Source of the DNA: JANPII01 sp031424915
Lineage (GTDB): Bacteria; Pseudomonadota; Alphaproteobacteria; Rickettsiales; Midichloriaceae
Reading direction: 5' to 3'
NCBI GenBank assembly: GCA_031424915.1
Contig: JANPII010000148.1
Coordinates: forward strand, 1-7,945
Length of the DNA stretch: 7,945 nt
Shown: positions 1 through 6,842 of the stretch, piece after piece
How the letters are laid out: each line of letters starts with the position of its first letter
Numbering within the stretch: the stretch's first letter is position 1
Translations under genes and position numbers: made by a program
Notes under the pieces: model-generated
The model's input: the letters and a program-made list of their open reading frames with translations, nothing else
The model's database searches: none
Told to the model about the DNA's origin: nothing

Positions 1-43
1 TATCAAACTCAAAATTATCATCAGGCTTCACCTGCATTACCAT
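1..43 (-). CDS. Possible start of an unidentified gene, cut by the left edge
   Basis: Reading leftwards on the minus strand, an ATG at 43 (second ATG at 37) opens a frame that stays open to the window edge and begins MVMQVKPDDNFEFD. An in-frame TAA lies two codons before the ATG, so a protein reading this frame would have to start here or at the TTG just before it. There is no clear Shine-Dalgarno sequence. A TATAGG hexamer at 73-78 could be a -10 element, but its -35 partner is poor. In many alphaproteobacteria lon follows clpX on the same strand, so lon is the expected neighbour; these 14 residues do not resemble the usual Lon N-terminus and I cannot name the product. It may be a chance open frame. 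Confidence 0.25.
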   Translation of the reverse strand, partial: MVMQVKPDDNFEFD

Positions 44-107
44 CAAAAATTAGCTATCCGAAGAGTAACATACCTATATTAAACTTGCAATTCACCGGTA
101 ACTAGCG

Positions 108-1394
108 TTATAGCTCAGTGCCACTCGTCCCAGTTTTCTTGCGGGTCGTAGTTTTTTCCTTTGCTTCGGTGACTATAATCGCCTCAGCTCCGTCATTTAC
201 TACTTCGGGTGTAATGGTCACTTCACGTACATTAGTCTGGCCTGGCAGGGTATACATCAAACTCAAGAGTATCTCTTCCATGATGGCGCGCAGACCACGA
301 GCCCCAGTCTTGCGCTGTATAGCTTTCTTAGCTAATTCGCGTAGAGCTGCGGGAACAAAATGCAACTTCACTTCATCCATCTCAAACAACTTGACATATT
401 GCTTCACCAGAGCATTTTTTGGCTCTGTTAAAATCTGCACTAATGCATCTTCATCCAAGTCTTCAATGGTTGCTACAATTGGAAGTCGGCCTACAAATTC
501 TGGAATCAAGCCATATTTAACCAAATCTTCTGGCTCAACACGAGATAATAACTCTGTAATTTGTATGTTATTTTTATCACGTACGTCTGCGCCAAAACCG
601 ATCGCAGTACCTTCTTCACGTGAAGCGATGATTCGCTCTAGTCCTGCAAATGCCCCACTACATATAAACAAGATATTAGTGGTATCAACCTGTAAGAATT
701 CTTGTTGGGGGTGTTTACGACCTCCTTGCGGCGGCACTGAGGCTACTGTTCCTTCCATCAACTTAAGTAGAGCCTGTTGTACACCTTCTCCGGATACATC
801 GCGTGTAATAGAGGGGCTATCGGATTTACGAGAAATTTTGTCTATCTCATCAATATAGACAATGCCTTTTTGTGCTCGCTCTACGTTATAATCTGCGGCT
901 TGCAATAACCTTAGTATGATATTCTCTACATCTTCTCCTACATACCCTGCTTCTGTTAAGGTAGTGGCATCTGCTACAGCGAATGGTACATCCAAAATAC
1001 GAGCTAAGGTTTGAGCCAGCAAAGTTTTCCCACATCCAGTAGGGCCAATCAATAATATATTAGACTTATAGATCTCAACATCTTGGCTATCACCCAAATT
1101 TCCAAGGCGCTTGTAATGATTACGCACTGCAACAGCCAAGGTCTTTTTGGCACGCTCTTGCCCTATTACATATTGATCTAAAGTTTTCTTTATTTCTTTA
1201 GGATTGGGTAAGCCGCTGCCATGCGTCACCATCTGACGATGTTCTTCTCGAACAATATCGGTACACAAATCCACACATTCATTACATATATAAACAGTAG
1301 GTCCGGCGATTAGCTTGCGTACTTCGTGTTGGCTCTTACCACAAAAGGAACAATAAAGGGTGGTCTTTGATTCGGTGCTCATATCAGTTACCAT
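108..1394 (-). CDS. clpX: ATP-dependent Clp protease ATP-binding subunit ClpX
   Basis: ClpX is the hexameric AAA+ unfoldase that recognises tagged or damaged proteins, unfolds them and feeds them into the ClpP chamber in the cytoplasm. The 428 residues match the family length (about 420). The N-terminal zinc-binding domain has its four cysteines at C15, C18, C37 and C40. The AAA+ module shows Walker A GPTGCGKT (117-124; the Cys in place of the more common Ser is typical of alphaproteobacteria), pore loop GYVG (150-153), Walker B with D182/E183, the RKH pore loop (226-228), the IGF loop that docks on ClpP (265-267), an arginine finger in GRLP (R303) and sensor-2 arginine R366. All key residues are present. 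It lies 9 bases after clpP and is surely cotranscribed. The start is uncertain: ATG 1394 follows an in-frame stop closely, while M5 (1382) is equally plausible; neither has a good Shine-Dalgarno. Confidence 0.98.
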   Translation of the reverse strand: MVTDMSTESKTTLYCSFCGKSQHEVRKLIAGPTVYICNECVDLCTDIVREEHRQMVTHGSGLPNPKEIKKTLDQYVIGQERAKKTLAVAVRNHYKRLGNLGDSQDVEIYKSNILLIGPTGCGKTLLAQTLARILDVPFAVADATTLTEAGYVGEDVENIILRLLQAADYNVERAQKGIVYIDEIDKISRKSDSPSITRDVSGEGVQQALLKLMEGTVASVPPQGGRKHPQQEFLQVDTTNILFICSGAFAGLERIIASREEGTAIGFGADVRDKNNIQITELLSRVEPEDLVKYGLIPEFVGRLPIVATIEDLDEDALVQILTEPKNALVKQYVKLFEMDEVKLHFVPAALRELAKKAIQRKTGARGLRAIMEEILLSLMYTLPGQTNVREVTITPEVVNDGAEAIIVTEAKEKTTTRKKTGTSGTEL

Positions 1395-1403
1395 TGATTA
1401 GGG

Positions 1404-2036
1404 TTATTTCTTTGTGTGTTTTTCAGTCTGCACCCTATTAGTTAATATTTCGTCAATGAGTCCAAATTCTTTTGCTTGTTCTGCATCCATAAAATTATCG
1501 CGCTCTATACTGCGCGATATAACGGTGATTTTCTGGCCGGTATGTTTTACATAAATGGCTTCTAGCGTATGACGTAATTTTTTTATTTCCTGGGCTTGGA
1601 TCTCAATGTCGGTAGCTTGGCCTTGAGCTCCACCATGTGGCTGATGAATCATAATTCTAGAATGTGGCAGGGCATAGCGCATCCCATGCGTACCACCTGC
1701 CAATAATAAGGAGCCCATAGAGCAAGCCTGCCCAATACAAAGAGTAGCTACTTTAGGTTTAATGTATTGCATAGTATCATATATAGCTAATCCTGAAGTT
1801 ACTACACCTCCAGGTGAATTAATATACAGAGAGATGTCTTTTTCTGGATTTTCTGCCTCTAAAAATAGAAGCTGCGCTACAATTAAGGACGCCATGTGAT
1901 CCTCAATCTGTCCGCTAACAAAGATAATACGTTCTTTAAGAAGTCGGGAGTAGATATCAAAAGCACGTTCTCCACGTGCTGTTTGTTCTACAACCATTGG
2001 TACTAAGCTCATGTTGGGATATAAATGTGATGCCAT
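1404..2036 (-). CDS. clpP: ATP-dependent Clp protease proteolytic subunit ClpP
   Basis: ClpP is the serine protease that forms the two-ring, 14-subunit degradation chamber served by ClpX (and ClpA where present). The 210 residues show the full catalytic triad: S106 in GQACSMGS, H131 in MIHQP and D180 in ERDNFMD. The oxyanion-region motif INSPGG is at 72-77. The N-terminal part starting at MSLVPMVVEQ (M9) corresponds to the mature start in other ClpP proteins, so residues 1-8 would be a short propeptide if translation begins at 2036; M9 (2012) is the other possible start. No Shine-Dalgarno is visible before either. It is the first gene of the clpP-clpX operon. The gene often found upstream in bacteria, trigger factor (tig), is replaced here by the divergent rpmJ. 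Confidence 0.98.
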   Translation of the reverse strand: MASHLYPNMSLVPMVVEQTARGERAFDIYSRLLKERIIFVSGQIEDHMASLIVAQLLFLEAENPEKDISLYINSPGGVVTSGLAIYDTMQYIKPKVATLCIGQACSMGSLLLAGGTHGMRYALPHSRIMIHQPHGGAQGQATDIEIQAQEIKKLRHTLEAIYVKHTGQKITVISRSIERDNFMDAEQAKEFGLIDEILTNRVQTEKHTKK

Positions 2037-2106
2037 AATTAATATACTAATATTATATTTACCTTACGTTTTTGCTGGTCTATAAAGCAAACCTGCCAAT
2101 ACTTAT

Positions 2107-2135
2107 ATTAGATCACTTTGTAGCACCGCTGTAAA
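2107..2135 (-). promoter_or_regulatory. Candidate sigma70 promoter for clpP-clpX
   Basis: On the minus strand, TTTACA (2135-2130) is separated by 17 bases from TCTAAT (2112-2107). Each hexamer matches the consensus at five of six positions. Transcription would begin near 2100, leaving a leader of about 64 bases before clpP. No heat-shock (sigma32) consensus was seen, although clp operons are often heat induced. The AT-rich leader offers other weak -10-like hexamers, so this is a best guess. Confidence 0.4.
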
Positions 2136-2138
2136 GTG
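2114..2138. repeat. Imperfect palindrome across the candidate clpP promoter
   Basis: CACTTT (2114-2119) and AAAGTG (2133-2138) are perfect inverted arms, and AGC (2122-2124) pairs with GCT (2128-2130) around a 3-base centre. As plus-strand RNA two G-U pairs would join these into an 11-pair stem; as minus-strand RNA those two positions mismatch. It covers most of the -35 hexamer and the spacer of the candidate clpP promoter, which is where a repressor operator would lie. No run of T follows it, so it is not an ordinary terminator. Operator function is an inference. Confidence 0.45.
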
Positions 2139-2186
2139 TGATTAATTTATCTACTCAAACGCTCCTTTTAGATTAAAGATTAGCAG

Positions 2187-2215
2187 TTGCAAAGTTATAG
2201 CCATTGGTATATAGT
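2187..2215 (+). promoter_or_regulatory. Sigma70-type promoter for rpmJ
   Basis: TTGCAA (2187-2192), a 17-base spacer and TATAGT (2210-2215) place a start near 2222, about 28 bases before rpmJ. The overlapping TATATA (2208-2213), preceded by TGG, could instead act as an extended -10. Because no terminator is visible between rpmJ and pccA, this promoter may also drive pccA, the S49 peptidase gene and mtaB. Confidence 0.6.
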
Positions 2216-2249
2216 TCTAATCAGTTGGTTGGAAAATAAGGTATAAACA

Positions 2250-2375
2250 ATGAAAGTTCTATCATCACTTAAATCTGCAAAGAGTCGACACCGTGATTGC
2301 AAGGTAGTGCGTCGCAAAGGTCGTTTATATGTTATTAATAAGACTAACCCTAAATTCAAAGCAAAGCAGGCATAA
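2250..2375 (+). CDS. rpmJ: 50S ribosomal protein L36 (bL36), zinc-less type
   Basis: This 41-codon gene encodes the smallest protein of the large ribosomal subunit, which binds 23S rRNA. The translation begins MKVLSSLKSAKSRHRDCKVV and continues through RRKGRLYVIN to a basic KFKAKQA tail. This is the alphaproteobacterial form: it has only one cysteine (C17) and lacks the Cys-Cys-Cys-His zinc site of the 37-38-residue form. The start is well supported by AAGG at 2238-2241, 8 bases before the ATG, and by a good promoter. It stands alone, away from ribosomal operons, as is common for this form, and points opposite to clpP. It is followed after 88 bases by pccA with no terminator between them. Confidence 0.95.
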   Translation: MKVLSSLKSAKSRHRDCKVVRRKGRLYVINKTNPKFKAKQA

Positions 2376-2463
2376 GCTACGTGCTTTATACACTGGTTTC
2401 GCCTTATTGTGCTTTGGCTCTCTGGTGGTAATGCATTTTGTATGTATATCATTAGGGTAGGCG

Positions 2464-4458
2464 ATGATCAAAAAGCTACTTATAGCAAACCGTGGTGAAA
2501 TAGCACGACGCATCATCAAGACTGCAAAGAAAATGGGTATAGCCACCGTTGCTGTCTACTCTGAAGCTGATACTAACGCTTTGCATGTTAAATTGGCGGA
2601 TAAAGCCATTTATATCGGCGAGTCTCCCCCCACTCAAAGCTATTTAAATCAAAAACGTATTATTGATGCAATCAAAATTACAGGTGCTGATGCAGTACAT
2701 CCAGGTTATGGCTTCTTGTCGGAAAATGCGCACTTTGTAGCTCAGCTAGAGAAATTAGGAATTAATTTTGTTGGCCCATCTTCTCATGCTATACGTTTGA
2801 TGGGAGATAAAATTGAAGCGAAGAAGCTAGCAAAGTCTGCGGGTGTTAATGTGGTGCCAGGCTATATGGGAGCTATCTCTGGTGAGAAAGAGGCGCTTAA
2901 AATTGCTCATAAAATTGGCTATCCAATTATGGTAAAAGCTGCAGCTGGTGGTGGAGGCAAGGGTATACGTGTGGTACGTAGTCCAGAAGAAATGAAGCAA
3001 GCATTTAGCTCAGCTCAAAATGAAGCGCAAAATAATTTTGCCGACCCCCGTATCTTCATTGAGAAATATATTGAAGATCCACGTCATATAGAAATTCAAG
3101 TTTTAGCTGATAAGCATGGTAACTATCTGTGCTTAGGAGAAAGGGAGTGCTCGATTCAACGCCACCATCAGAAAATTATTGAAGAAGCACCTAGTCCTTT
3201 TATTGATACTAAAACACGTAAAAGGATGTATGACCAAGCAATAGCCTTGGCCAAGAAAGCGAACTATACCTCAGCAGGTACGGTCGAATATATAGTAGAC
3301 GGGCAAAAAAACTTTTACTTTATGGAAATGAACACTCGTCTGCAGGTAGAACACCCAGTCACTGAGCTGATTACAGGCCTAGACTTGGTAGAGCAAATGA
3401 TAAGAGTAGCGTCTGGTGAAAAATTGTCCTTTCAACAAAAAGATGTGCAATTAAATGGATGGGCCATAGAATCAAGAATTTGTGCTGAAGATCCCACCTG
3501 TGGCTTCTTGCCTTCTACCGGGCGTATTGATACCTACCGAGAGCCTCCCGCATCTGAGAGGGTAAGGATAGATAGTGGGGTATATGAAGGTGGTGAGGTC
3601 AGCATGTTTTATGACCCAATGATTGCTAAGCTTTGCACTTATGCTCCTACACGCCAAGAGGCAATTGACGAGATGCTACATGCGCTCAGCAAGTTTGTAA
3701 TCCGCGGGGTTTCCCATAATATAGGGTTCTTACAAGCCATCCTCAATTCAAAACGCTTCGCTGCAGGAGACATCTCCACAAAGTTTATTGATAATGAATA
3801 CAAAGATGGATTCAGCGGTGCGGAGTTATCTGATGAAACTACCGCCGTTATATTATGCACTTCCGTTTTTATCTTTTTAACTGACTTAAAGCGGTGCCTT
3901 AGCATTTCTGGGCAATTGCGTGGGCGCTCTACGGCTATTGGTACGCGCTGGGTTGTTAAGCTAGCAGAAAATAAATATCCCGTCACCGTGCGTCCTATTG
4001 ATGATGGGTATAAGATATCTTTTGAGAACAAGCGCTTTTATATTACCAGCAAGTGGGTACTGGGCAGTAAGCTTGTACCATGTAAGATCAATGGTAATCA
4101 ATATACGGTTCAGGTAGAATATGCATCTGGCGGCTTCAACTTAACTTGTATGGGTTCCAAAGTCTTTGCATCAGTGTATACTCCTCGTGCTGCGGAACTT
4201 AGCAAATTTATTAGAAGTAGTGGGCGTAAAGAACAAGCTAACGATCTAATTAGTAATATTTCCGGAATGGTAGTAGACGTAAAGGCGGCTAAAGGTGATA
4301 CTATAACTAAGGGGCAACCTCTGGTGATAATAGAAGCCATGAAAATGGAGAATATATTAAACGCACCGCGGAGTGGTAAAGTGACTAATGTTTTGATAAA
4401 ACCTGGGCAAGCTGTTACTTCTAGTGAGCTGCTGGTGGAAATAGAAAGTGACGAGTAG
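2464..4458 (+). CDS. pccA: Propionyl-CoA carboxylase alpha subunit (biotin carboxylase plus biotin carrier)
   Basis: This cytoplasmic biotin enzyme uses ATP and bicarbonate to carboxylate biotin; with the beta subunit it converts propionyl-CoA to methylmalonyl-CoA, leading to succinyl-CoA. The 664 residues hold a biotin carboxylase N-domain (KLLIANRGEIARR at 4-16), an ATP-grasp domain with the glycine-rich loop GGGGKG (162-167), the catalytic set E275, E288, R292, Q294, V295, E296 and R338, the biotin carboxylase C-domain, a linking BT-type domain (roughly 470-590) and a C-terminal biotinyl domain with AMKME, where K627 is the biotinylated lysine. YDPMIAKLCTYAPTR and RGVSHNI favour propionyl-CoA carboxylase over AccC, which is about 450 residues and has no biotinyl domain; a methylcrotonyl-CoA subunit is less likely. 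AGGG (2454-2457) precedes the ATG by 6 bases, and an in-frame TAG at 2458-2460 excludes a longer start. The beta subunit gene is not in the window. Confidence 0.93.
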   Translation: MIKKLLIANRGEIARRIIKTAKKMGIATVAVYSEADTNALHVKLADKAIYIGESPPTQSYLNQKRIIDAIKITGADAVHPGYGFLSENAHFVAQLEKLGINFVGPSSHAIRLMGDKIEAKKLAKSAGVNVVPGYMGAISGEKEALKIAHKIGYPIMVKAAAGGGGKGIRVVRSPEEMKQAFSSAQNEAQNNFADPRIFIEKYIEDPRHIEIQVLADKHGNYLCLGERECSIQRHHQKIIEEAPSPFIDTKTRKRMYDQAIALAKKANYTSAGTVEYIVDGQKNFYFMEMNTRLQVEHPVTELITGLDLVEQMIRVASGEKLSFQQKDVQLNGWAIESRICAEDPTCGFLPSTGRIDTYREPPASERVRIDSGVYEGGEVSMFYDPMIAKLCTYAPTRQEAIDEMLHALSKFVIRGVSHNIGFLQAILNSKRFAAGDISTKFIDNEYKDGFSGAELSDETTAVILCTSVFIFLTDLKRCLSISGQLRGRSTAIGTRWVVKLAENKYPVTVRPIDDGYKISFENKRFYITSKWVLGSKLVPCKINGNQYTVQVEYASGGFNLTCMGSKVFASVYTPRAAELSKFIRSSGRKEQANDLISNISGMVVDVKAAKGDTITKGQPLVIIEAMKMENILNAPRSGKVTNVLIKPGQAVTSSELLVEIESDE

Positions 4459-4461
4459 GAG
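4457..4461 (+). promoter_or_regulatory. Shine-Dalgarno of the S49 peptidase gene, overlapping the pccA stop
   Basis: AGGAG lies 6 bases before the ATG at 4468 and shares two bases with the pccA stop codon TAG (4456-4458). A ribosome ending pccA would sit on this site, so the two genes are probably translationally coupled. Confidence 0.75.
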
Positions 4462-4467
4462 AGTAAA

Positions 4468-5376
4468 ATGAATACACCAGAACAAGTATTGGATCAATGG
4501 GAAATGCGTCGTAAACTATCGCGTTGGCGGTGGGCTAGTCTATTGTTTTTTAGCACTCTCTTGCTAATGTCTTTGTCAAATTGGGGAGTGTTTGACCATA
4601 AAACTCCAGTATATGGCAGCTATATAGCGCGAGTGCAGCTTGAAGGAGCTATTATTAGCGATCAAGGCATAGTGGAGCACTTTAAATCGATTGCTGATAA
4701 TCATAATGTGAAAGCAGTATTTGTTCACATCAATAGTCCTGGTGGCGCAGCAGTAGGTGGGGAGATGTTATATAAAGCACTACGTGAAGTTTCAGCACAA
4801 AAGCCTGTAGTTGCCTTACTAGATGATATAGCTGCATCAGCTGGGTATATGGTTGCTCTGGGGGCGGACCGTATTGTTGCGCATCGTACTACTCTTACAG
4901 GTTCTATTGGCGCTTTGATTTATAGTGTAAATTTTCAGGAGCTAGCTGAAAAGCTAGGAGTAAAGGCAGAAACATTCAAGTCATCTCCATTTAAAGCTTT
5001 GCCTAACCCTCTAGAAAGCACGACACCTGAGGTACAACATCTAATGTATGAGACTGTGTGGGATGTATATCAAACATTTTTTACTATGGTTCATGAGCGT
5101 AGAAATATGTCAGTAGAGGACTTAGCTAAAGTTGCAGACGGCCGTGTTATGACAGGTAACCAAGCGTTTGCAGCGGGCTTAGTCGATGAGCTAGGAGGCG
5201 AGGAGGTAGCTATGCAATGGTTAATAAGCCAGAATAAGATAGCGACGCAAATGCCAATTTATGATGTAGATTATGGTAGTGATGACACGGAATATCATCG
5301 CTTATTAAAGCCTATTGCTGCAATAGCAAAGGGGACATATGCAGCATACCGCATGACCTTGGGCGGGGTATGGTAG
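4468..5376 (+). CDS. sppA: S49-family membrane peptidase (SppA-type signal peptide peptidase)
   Basis: S49 peptidases cut leftover signal peptides and other membrane-associated peptides with a Ser-Lys dyad. The 302 residues begin with a basic stretch (RRKLSRWRW) and one hydrophobic segment (about 23-39), which anchors the protein with the catalytic part probably outside the cytoplasmic membrane. The fold motif INSPGG is at 88-93. The candidate nucleophile is S124 in AASAGYM and the candidate general base is K176 in SSPFKALPNP; their spacing of 52 residues equals that of characterised short SppA proteins. It is a short, single-domain SppA, not the double-length E. coli form. It lies 9 bases after pccA and 9 before mtaB, so it is the middle gene of that operon. 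Its substrate cannot be told from the sequence. Confidence 0.9.
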   Translation: MNTPEQVLDQWEMRRKLSRWRWASLLFFSTLLLMSLSNWGVFDHKTPVYGSYIARVQLEGAIISDQGIVEHFKSIADNHNVKAVFVHINSPGGAAVGGEMLYKALREVSAQKPVVALLDDIAASAGYMVALGADRIVAHRTTLTGSIGALIYSVNFQELAEKLGVKAETFKSSPFKALPNPLESTTPEVQHLMYETVWDVYQTFFTMVHERRNMSVEDLAKVADGRVMTGNQAFAAGLVDELGGEEVAMQWLISQNKIATQMPIYDVDYGSDDTEYHRLLKPIAAIAKGTYAAYRMTLGGVW

Positions 5377-5385
5377 AGTGCTAAG

Positions 5386-6666
5386 ATGACAGTTGAAGTA
5401 CATACATTTGGTTGCCGTCTCAATAGCTATGAAAGCGAACTAATCAAAAAAGCTGCAGGAGAAGCAGGTCTAAAAAACACTATTATCTTTAATGGTTGTG
5501 CTGTTACTAGTGAAGCAGAGCGCCAACTACGCCAGGCTATTCGCAAAGCCCGACGCACTATGCCAGATAAGCGCATAATTGTTACTGGCTGTGCAGCGCA
5601 GATTAATCCTAGCGAATATGCTGCAATGAATGAAGTAGACCAAGTGATTGGCAATACAGAGAAAACATTAACAAAGACATATGCACTGCCCCAATTACGT
5701 AGCGAGCGGATATTGGTCAATGATATTATGTCTATTCAAGAAACTGCTTCGCATATGTTGGTGGAAAGCTTTGATGGCAAGGCTCGCGCTTTCTTGCAAG
5801 TGCAGAACGGATGTAATCACCGTTGCACCTATTGTGCTATTCCTTATGGTCGTGGTAATAACCGCAGTGTACCCCTAGGAGAAATTGTCAAGCAAGCCCA
5901 GCTTCTTGTAGAGAAGGGGTATAAAGAATTAGTATTAACAGGGGTAGATATTACTGACTATGGATTGGATCTACCAGGTACGCCATCTTTAGGGCAAATA
6001 GTAAAGCGCTTATTAGCACAGATACCACAATTGCCACGCCTACGTCTTTCTTCTATTGATGTTGCAGAAGTAGATAATCATTTGCTAGATTTGCTGGCGA
6101 ATGAGCCAAGATTTATGCCGCACTTACACTTAAGCCTACAAGCAGGTGATAACTTAATTCTAAAGAGAATGAAGCGACGCCACAACCGTGAGCAGGTGAT
6201 TCAATTTTGTAATAAAGCACGAGAATTGCGGCCAGATGTCGCGCTGGGTGCCGATATTATTGCAGGTTTTCCTACGGAGACAGAAGAAATGTTTGGCCGT
6301 AGCTGTGATATTGTTACTGAGGCAGGTTTAGTATATCTCCATATTTTCCCATATTCTGAAAGAGCCGGGACTCCAGCTGCGCGTATGCCACAAGTAGCAG
6401 TACCAGTGCGTAAAAAAAGAGCCGCCAATCTACGGGAGCTTGGACGTAAGATGTTGGCACAGCATTACCGTGCCCAGGTAGGACGTACTCTCCAGGTAAT
6501 TGTTGAAGATAATTTGAATGGTCGTGCCGAAGATTTTAGTTTGGTGCGGTTGCTTGATATAGAAAAGAATAAGCATGAGCCTGGTAGTATTATGACTGTA
6601 AAAATTGTAGATGAGACAGCAGATGCAGCAGTGGGCCAGATTTGTGATACCAAGTTTAGGAAATAA
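5386..6666 (+). CDS. mtaB: tRNA t6A37 methylthiotransferase MtaB (radical SAM)
   Basis: MtaB converts N6-threonylcarbamoyladenosine at tRNA position 37 to its 2-methylthio form, using two SAM-dependent steps and two iron-sulfur clusters. The 426 residues contain the N-terminal methylthiotransferase domain with cluster cysteines C10, C38 and C69, the radical-SAM domain with the CxxxCxxC motif at C143, C147 and C150, and a short C-terminal TRAM-like RNA-binding domain (about 362-421). HTFGCRLN at the start and the short TRAM favour MtaB over MiaB or RimO. The upstream Shine-Dalgarno is weak (AAG just before the ATG). The gene's last six codons and stop (encoding DTKFRK) are the left arm of a perfect 20-bp inverted repeat, so the C-terminal tail may have been donated or replaced by an inserted element; the conserved domains end before it. 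Confidence 0.94.
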   Translation: MTVEVHTFGCRLNSYESELIKKAAGEAGLKNTIIFNGCAVTSEAERQLRQAIRKARRTMPDKRIIVTGCAAQINPSEYAAMNEVDQVIGNTEKTLTKTYALPQLRSERILVNDIMSIQETASHMLVESFDGKARAFLQVQNGCNHRCTYCAIPYGRGNNRSVPLGEIVKQAQLLVEKGYKELVLTGVDITDYGLDLPGTPSLGQIVKRLLAQIPQLPRLRLSSIDVAEVDNHLLDLLANEPRFMPHLHLSLQAGDNLILKRMKRRHNREQVIQFCNKARELRPDVALGADIIAGFPTETEEMFGRSCDIVTEAGLVYLHIFPYSERAGTPAARMPQVAVPVRKKRAANLRELGRKMLAQHYRAQVGRTLQVIVEDNLNGRAEDFSLVRLLDIEKNKHEPGSIMTVKIVDETADAAVGQICDTKFRK

Positions 6667-6805
6667 GTGCACACTTGAAAATTTTTGAGGAATTTTGGCT
6701 TATCATTTGAGGCGCCTGTATTCAACATACTGGCGCGAAAATGGTATGTTAAAATTACCAAATAGGCGCCGCTTCAAATGCATAGTTATTTCCTAAACTT
6801 GGTAT
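6647..6805. repeat. Nested palindromic element with 20-bp perfect inverted ends, overlapping the mtaB stop
   Basis: Positions 6647-6666 are the exact reverse complement of 6786-6805, with two further G-T pairs outside. Inside the arms the same register gives weaker pairing, including TTGAA (6675-6679) with TTCAA (6773-6777), which suggests an older terminal repeat of about 33 bases. Both ends can be read as TA followed by CCAAGTTTAGGAAATAA, so TA might be a duplicated target as in Tc1/mariner or IS630-type MITEs, although TA is itself symmetric and proves nothing. The element contains no coding sequence of its own. Its left arm encodes the end of mtaB and its right arm lies 37 bases beyond the end of the convergent transporter gene. 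Alternatives are a two-way 3'-end stabilising structure or a template-switch inversion. No T-run makes it a standard terminator. Confidence 0.75.
6704..6780. repeat. Inner hairpins within the palindromic element
   Basis: CATTTGA (6704-6710) pairs with TCAAATG (6774-6780), and GGCGCCT (6711-6717) pairs with AGGCGCC (6764-6770); the two stems stack with a 3-base bulge at 6771-6773. Inside them AACATAC (6724-6730) pairs with GTATGTT (6744-6750) around a 13-base loop. A further small hairpin, AAAATT/AATTTT (6678-6683 and 6691-6696), lies to the left. The non-overlapping stems make a branched, cruciform-like structure on either strand. Confidence 0.7.
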
Positions 6806-6842
6806 TGGTCTTTAATTGTGGCACTTCTACAGATGCTGGGTT

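Noticed and set aside
118..858. A 246-codon open frame on the plus strand opposite clpX
   Set aside because: It lies wholly inside clpX on the other strand, shows no recognisable domain, and clpX has every catalytic motif intact; it is a shadow of clpX codon use.
2037..2249. A tRNA or small RNA gene in the clpP-rpmJ gap
   Set aside because: No cloverleaf or T-loop motif is present; the gap is explained by two promoters, a dyad and leaders.
2371..2390. A small hairpin after the rpmJ stop that could be a terminator
   Set aside because: The stem is short, bulged and AT-rich, with no T-run following it.
2195..2546. Open frames on the minus strand across rpmJ and the start of pccA
   Set aside because: They oppose a clear rpmJ with its own ribosome binding site and promoter, and carry no recognisable sequence.
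6430..6761. Minus-strand open frames over the mtaB end and the palindromic element
   Set aside because: They are antisense to mtaB coding sequence and run into palindrome arms; no start signal or protein family resemblance.
6704..6780. Rho-independent terminator for mtaB
   Set aside because: The stem contains a GGCGCC core, but no T-run follows on either strand and it is part of a larger nested palindrome.
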